From Porphyromonadaceae bacterium (GTDB taxonomy: Bacteria > Bacteroidota > Bacteroidia > Bacteroidales > CAMTPD01): a DNA stretch of 8,233 nt. Made by a program: the position numbers and the translations under genes. The notes below the pieces were generated by a model. The model worked only from the letters and a program-made list of their open reading frames with translations. It was not told where the DNA came from and searched no databases. Below, piece after piece: positions 5,857 through 8,233 of the stretch (positions are counted from its first letter, which is position 1; every line of letters begins with the position of its first letter). Location of the stretch: contig DLYT01000081.1 of NCBI GenBank assembly GCA_003447595.1, positions 1 to 8,233 of the forward strand. Direction: 5' to 3'.

Positions 5857-7875
5857 ATGAAAAACAAACTTTTTGTTACATGTTCGTTAGCCATGCTAAT
5901 GAGCTGTGCAGCGGGCGATCTTGCTGCGATCAATGTAATTCCAAAGCCACTGCAGGTGCAGGAAAACACAGGTAACTTTGTGTTGAATAAGAAGGTGGCA
6001 ATTGCGACCGACAAGCAATTTGAGCAAAGTGCCGAATTATTAGCGGCGCTTATTCGCCAGTCGACAGGTTACAAATGTGACGTAACTACCAACGGAAAAG
6101 CACAACCAATCGAAATCATTTACGATGCATCGTTAAAAGATTTAGGAGCGGAAGGATACAAGCTAGAGGTTACTCCCAACAAAATAACGATACGAGCATC
6201 CAACACGAAAGGTGCGTTTTACGGAACACAAACACTTCGTCAATTGCTTCCAGAACAAATCGAGAGCGTAGGAAAGGTTAAGTCGGTTGCATGGGAGATT
6301 CCATGTGTATCGGTTACCGACAAGCCGCGATTCGGATGGAGAGGATACATGAAAGACGTAAGCCGTACGTTTTACGGTGTTGATGTGATCAAGAAGTATC
6401 TTGATGTGATGGCGCTGTATAAAATGAATACGTTTCATTGGCACCTTACCGACGACCAAGGATGGCGTATCGAGATCAAGAAGTATCCGAAGTTGACGTC
6501 ACCTATCGCAACCGAGTTTCACGAAAGCGAAAACCAACCTGCCGAGCGCAGTGGATTCTATACGCAAGAGCAAATCAAAGAGATTGTAGATTATGCGGCA
6601 GCACGCCACATTACGATTGTTCCCGAAATTGATGTGCCGGGTCACAGTTGGCCTACTTTGTTGGTATATCCGGAACTTGGAGTAAACAACAACCACACGC
6701 CAAACTATGTCTTTCCATTCTGTTCGGCTTGGGGATATTGGGGCAACCAGTTTACACCAAACACGCTAGACCCGTCGAAGGAAGAGGTGTATACGTTTCT
6801 TGATGGTGTATTTACCGAGATCGCAGCCCTATTTCCGGGCGAATATATCCACTTTGGTGGGGATGAAGTAATGCATCGTTTCTGGGAAAACGAACCACAC
6901 ATTCAAGCATACATGAAAGAAAAAGGCATGAAGGGTGTGGGTGATTTGCAAAACTATTTTGTAGGTCGTGTATCGAATATCATCGTATCGAAAGGTAAGA
7001 AACCTATCGGCTGGAACGATATCTTGGAGCATCCTGAGAGCTTAACAAAAGAAACGGCCATCATGTCTTGGCTTGGTGCGGACGCGATAACGAAGGCTGC
7101 TAAAAATGGTTTCTATACCGTGGCAACACCGGCGTCGCATTTGTATTTCGATATTACGCAGGCCGATCGCAACGATGGTACGATGTGTGACTTGGCTTAC
7201 CCGAATATCAACTCGATGGAGCGTATTTATAATTACAATCCTACGGGCGGACTAACACCTGAAGAGGCTAAATATGTGCTTGGTGTGCAGGCTAATATGT
7301 GGCCGGCAGTTCCGCAAGAGGTGAAAGATATCAATGTAAACAACTTTCCGCGTTTGCTTGGTGTAGCCGAGATTGGTTGGGCCGAAGGCGATCAGAAAGA
7401 CTTTGCAGAGTTTAGTGAGCGATTGGATGAGTCGCTTCCTCGACTTGATGTTTTGAAAGTTGACTACTATCGTCCGGGTGGATACATTACCGGAAAGTGG
7501 ACTCCTGCAATGGTGAAAACGGAAACTACTCCTATGGAATTTGATGTAACCGAGAAAGTATATACAAATGGTAGAGCAATTGCCGGCTATTACTTTACAG
7601 GTGGCGACAATTTCTTAGAGATAAGCAAAGTTGAATTGCTTGAAAACGGAAAAGTGATTTCTGAAGATGTACACGACGGACTTGCTGATACGTTCCGCGG
7701 AACCAACAAAACCAAGACGTTCTTGTATCACGTGAAAGTAGACAACTACAACCCGAAAGCAAAATACACGGTGCGCGCACACGTGAAAGGGCAGAACGGA
7801 ACAGACTCGAACGGTAACTTCACCTTCAACCTCTCTCCCTACGAACCATTCACAGTGGTAGAACCAAGACAATAA
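5857..7875 (+). CDS. Exported beta-N-acetylhexosaminidase, glycoside hydrolase family 20
   Basis: This 672-residue enzyme should release terminal beta-linked N-acetylglucosamine or N-acetylgalactosamine by substrate-assisted catalysis. Residues about 22-150 form the GH20 N-terminal alpha/beta domain, and about 153-510 the catalytic TIM barrel. Hallmarks are FGWRGYMKDVSR (substrate Arg162), HWHLTDDQGWR, PEIDVPGHS, and the catalytic pair Asp336-Glu337 in HFGGDE. About 545-672 form an extra beta-rich C-terminal domain. The N-terminus is an export signal: AMLMSC (Cys17) could be a lipoprotein site, though Met at -2 is not ideal. No acidic cluster follows the cysteine as expected for surface lipoproteins, so a periplasmic location is likelier. 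Near the end of the barrel, QANMWPAVP has Ala484 where the family usually has Glu in a Leu-Trp-x-Glu motif that contacts O4/O6 of the sugar. The leader before the ATG is A-rich without a Shine-Dalgarno, normal for Bacteroidota. The gene is monocistronic, with its own promoter element and terminator. Confidence 0.95.
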   Translation: MKNKLFVTCSLAMLMSCAAGDLAAINVIPKPLQVQENTGNFVLNKKVAIATDKQFEQSAELLAALIRQSTGYKCDVTTNGKAQPIEIIYDASLKDLGAEGYKLEVTPNKITIRASNTKGAFYGTQTLRQLLPEQIESVGKVKSVAWEIPCVSVTDKPRFGWRGYMKDVSRTFYGVDVIKKYLDVMALYKMNTFHWHLTDDQGWRIEIKKYPKLTSPIATEFHESENQPAERSGFYTQEQIKEIVDYAAARHITIVPEIDVPGHSWPTLLVYPELGVNNNHTPNYVFPFCSAWGYWGNQFTPNTLDPSKEEVYTFLDGVFTEIAALFPGEYIHFGGDEVMHRFWENEPHIQAYMKEKGMKGVGDLQNYFVGRVSNIIVSKGKKPIGWNDILEHPESLTKETAIMSWLGADAITKAAKNGFYTVATPASHLYFDITQADRNDGTMCDLAYPNINSMERIYNYNPTGGLTPEEAKYVLGVQANMWPAVPQEVKDINVNNFPRLLGVAEIGWAEGDQKDFAEFSERLDESLPRLDVLKVDYYRPGGYITGKWTPAMVKTETTPMEFDVTEKVYTNGRAIAGYYFTGGDNFLEISKVELLENGKVISEDVHDGLADTFRGTNKTKTFLYHVKVDNYNPKAKYTVRAHVKGQNGTDSNGNFTFNLSPYEPFTVVEPRQ

Positions 7876-7895
7876 TCGAGACAAACATAATTGAG

Positions 7896-7940
7896 AACAG
7901 CCATTCGCGATAATCTGCTGCGAATGGCTGTTTTGCGTTT
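7896..7940 (+). terminator. Rho-independent terminator after the GH20 gene
   Basis: Perfect 13-base arms AACAGCCATTCGC (7896-7908) and GCGAATGGCTGTT (7920-7932) flank an 11-base loop. A T-rich tract, TTTTGCGTTT, spans 7931-7940. The hairpin sits 20 bases after the GH20 stop and isolates the gene from the downstream pair. Confidence 0.92.
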
Positions 7941-7961
7941 ATAATATTCTATATGATTTGT

Positions 7962-7995
7962 TTTGTGTAGTTTGGTCAGATAAGTGATATCTTTG
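7962..7995 (+). promoter_or_regulatory. Putative Bacteroidota promoter for the small MARPIKETP gene
   Basis: TATCTTTG (7988-7995) matches the -7 consensus TAnnTTTG, and TTTG at 7962-7965 is a candidate -33 box with a 22-base spacer, slightly long against the usual 19-21. The -7 box lies 29 bases before the ATG. Inverted arms AGATAA (7978-7983) and TTATCT (8004-8009) flank it and could be an operator. Confidence 0.5.
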
Positions 7996-8024
7996 TTTAG
8001 TAATTATCTAAATATAATATTGTC

Positions 8025-8216
8025 ATGGCAAGACCCATAAAAGAAACTCCAGTACTCAAAGTGAGAGCTGCTTCATTATTTAAAGAAAAGATAAAGGCAG
8101 ACGATAAAAATAAAATTTCTCAATCGAAGAAAGATGAGATAAAAGATAGTTACAACAAGATTGCAAACTTAGCTCAGTTTTACAATGGATATCGATACGG
8201 TGCAGGTAGTTACTAA
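8025..8216 (+). CDS. Small MARPIKETP-type protein, possible antitoxin of a toxin-antitoxin-like pair
   Basis: This 63-residue, lysine-rich, soluble protein begins MARPIKETPVL. I associate this start with short Bacteroidota proteins encoded just ahead of a toxin-like or acetyltransferase-like gene, but this is from memory and not checked. The middle (about residues 18-48) is highly charged and helical, with KEKIKADDKNKISQSKKDE. The tail, LAQFYNGYRYGAGSY, is aromatic and glycine-rich. No membrane segment or signal peptide is present. Its TAA shares one base with the ATG of the next frame (TAATG), the usual arrangement of coupled two-gene operons. A promoter element precedes it, and the GH20 terminator lies upstream, so the pair is an independent transcript. 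Function is inferred from context only. Confidence 0.7.
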   Translation: MARPIKETPVLKVRAASLFKEKIKADDKNKISQSKKDEIKDSYNKIANLAQFYNGYRYGAGSY

Positions 8217-8233
8217 TGCAATATTATAAAAAG
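8216..8233 (+). CDS. Start of the next gene, coupled to the MARPIKETP gene and cut by the window edge
   Basis: ATG at 8216-8218 overlaps the preceding stop by one base and stays open for six codons (MQYYKK) to the edge. The overlap supports a real coupled gene, but the product cannot be identified. If the upstream protein is an antitoxin, this would be its partner. Confidence 0.45.

Noticed and set aside
5796..6014. Minus-strand open frame of 72 codons across the GH20 start
   Set aside because: It lies antisense to the GH20 promoter leader and signal peptide region and has no homology I recognise. It is a shadow frame.
237..7875. A complete polysaccharide utilisation locus
   Set aside because: Only two glycosidases are present, transcribed from separate promoters. 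No SusC/SusD pair, sensor-regulator or sulfatase is visible in the window.
7615..7884. Minus-strand open frame of 89 codons under the GH20 C-terminus
   Set aside because: It is antisense to a well-supported gene, has a composition typical of complementary-strand translation, and has no upstream signals of its own.

Overview
The window looks like a chromosomal segment from a gut-type Bacteroidota (Bacteroidales) organism. Three things point there. The secreted glycosidases are of families common in that group. Upstream regions are A/T-rich with no clear Shine-Dalgarno, and three contain the Bacteroidota -7 promoter element TAnnTTTG. The small protein near the right end starts MARPIKETP, a beginning I associate with Bacteroidota. 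The genus cannot be fixed from this sequence.

Layout: (i) 1-78 is the C-terminal tail of an aspartase/fumarase-superfamily enzyme, probably aspartate ammonia-lyase, closed by a strong hairpin terminator at 123-165. (ii) 237-2489, minus strand, is a secreted GH89 alpha-N-acetylglucosaminidase with its own putative promoter at 2535-2542. (iii) 2565-4911, minus strand, is a tight four-gene cluster, read right to left: a small three-helix membrane protein, two overlapping tandem paralogs of unknown family, and a secreted protein with two retropepsin-like lobes. (iv) 4912-5856 is about 945 bases without a gene. It holds a degenerate 22-bp periodic array and a nested inverted repeat. (v) 5857-7875, plus strand, is an exported GH20 beta-N-acetylhexosaminidase, closed by a strong terminator at 7896-7940. 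(vi) 8025-8233, plus strand, is a small MARPIKETP protein whose stop overlaps the start of a gene running off the window, an arrangement like a toxin-antitoxin pair.

Working together: the GH89 and GH20 enzymes remove terminal alpha- and beta-linked N-acetylglucosamine/N-acetylhexosamine respectively. They probably act in the periplasm on oligosaccharides from mucin, glycosaminoglycan or N-glycan breakdown. They are transcribed away from each other but share an identical -7 octamer and similar flanks, so co-regulation is plausible. No SusC/SusD pair is present, so this is not a complete polysaccharide utilisation locus.

The least explained part is the minus-strand cluster. The second paralog ends at a TAA, yet the same frame continues for 35 protein-like codons to a TGA that forms an ATGA overlap with the protease start. 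This suggests a recent nonsense mutation, a sequencing error, or an unusual truncated form.
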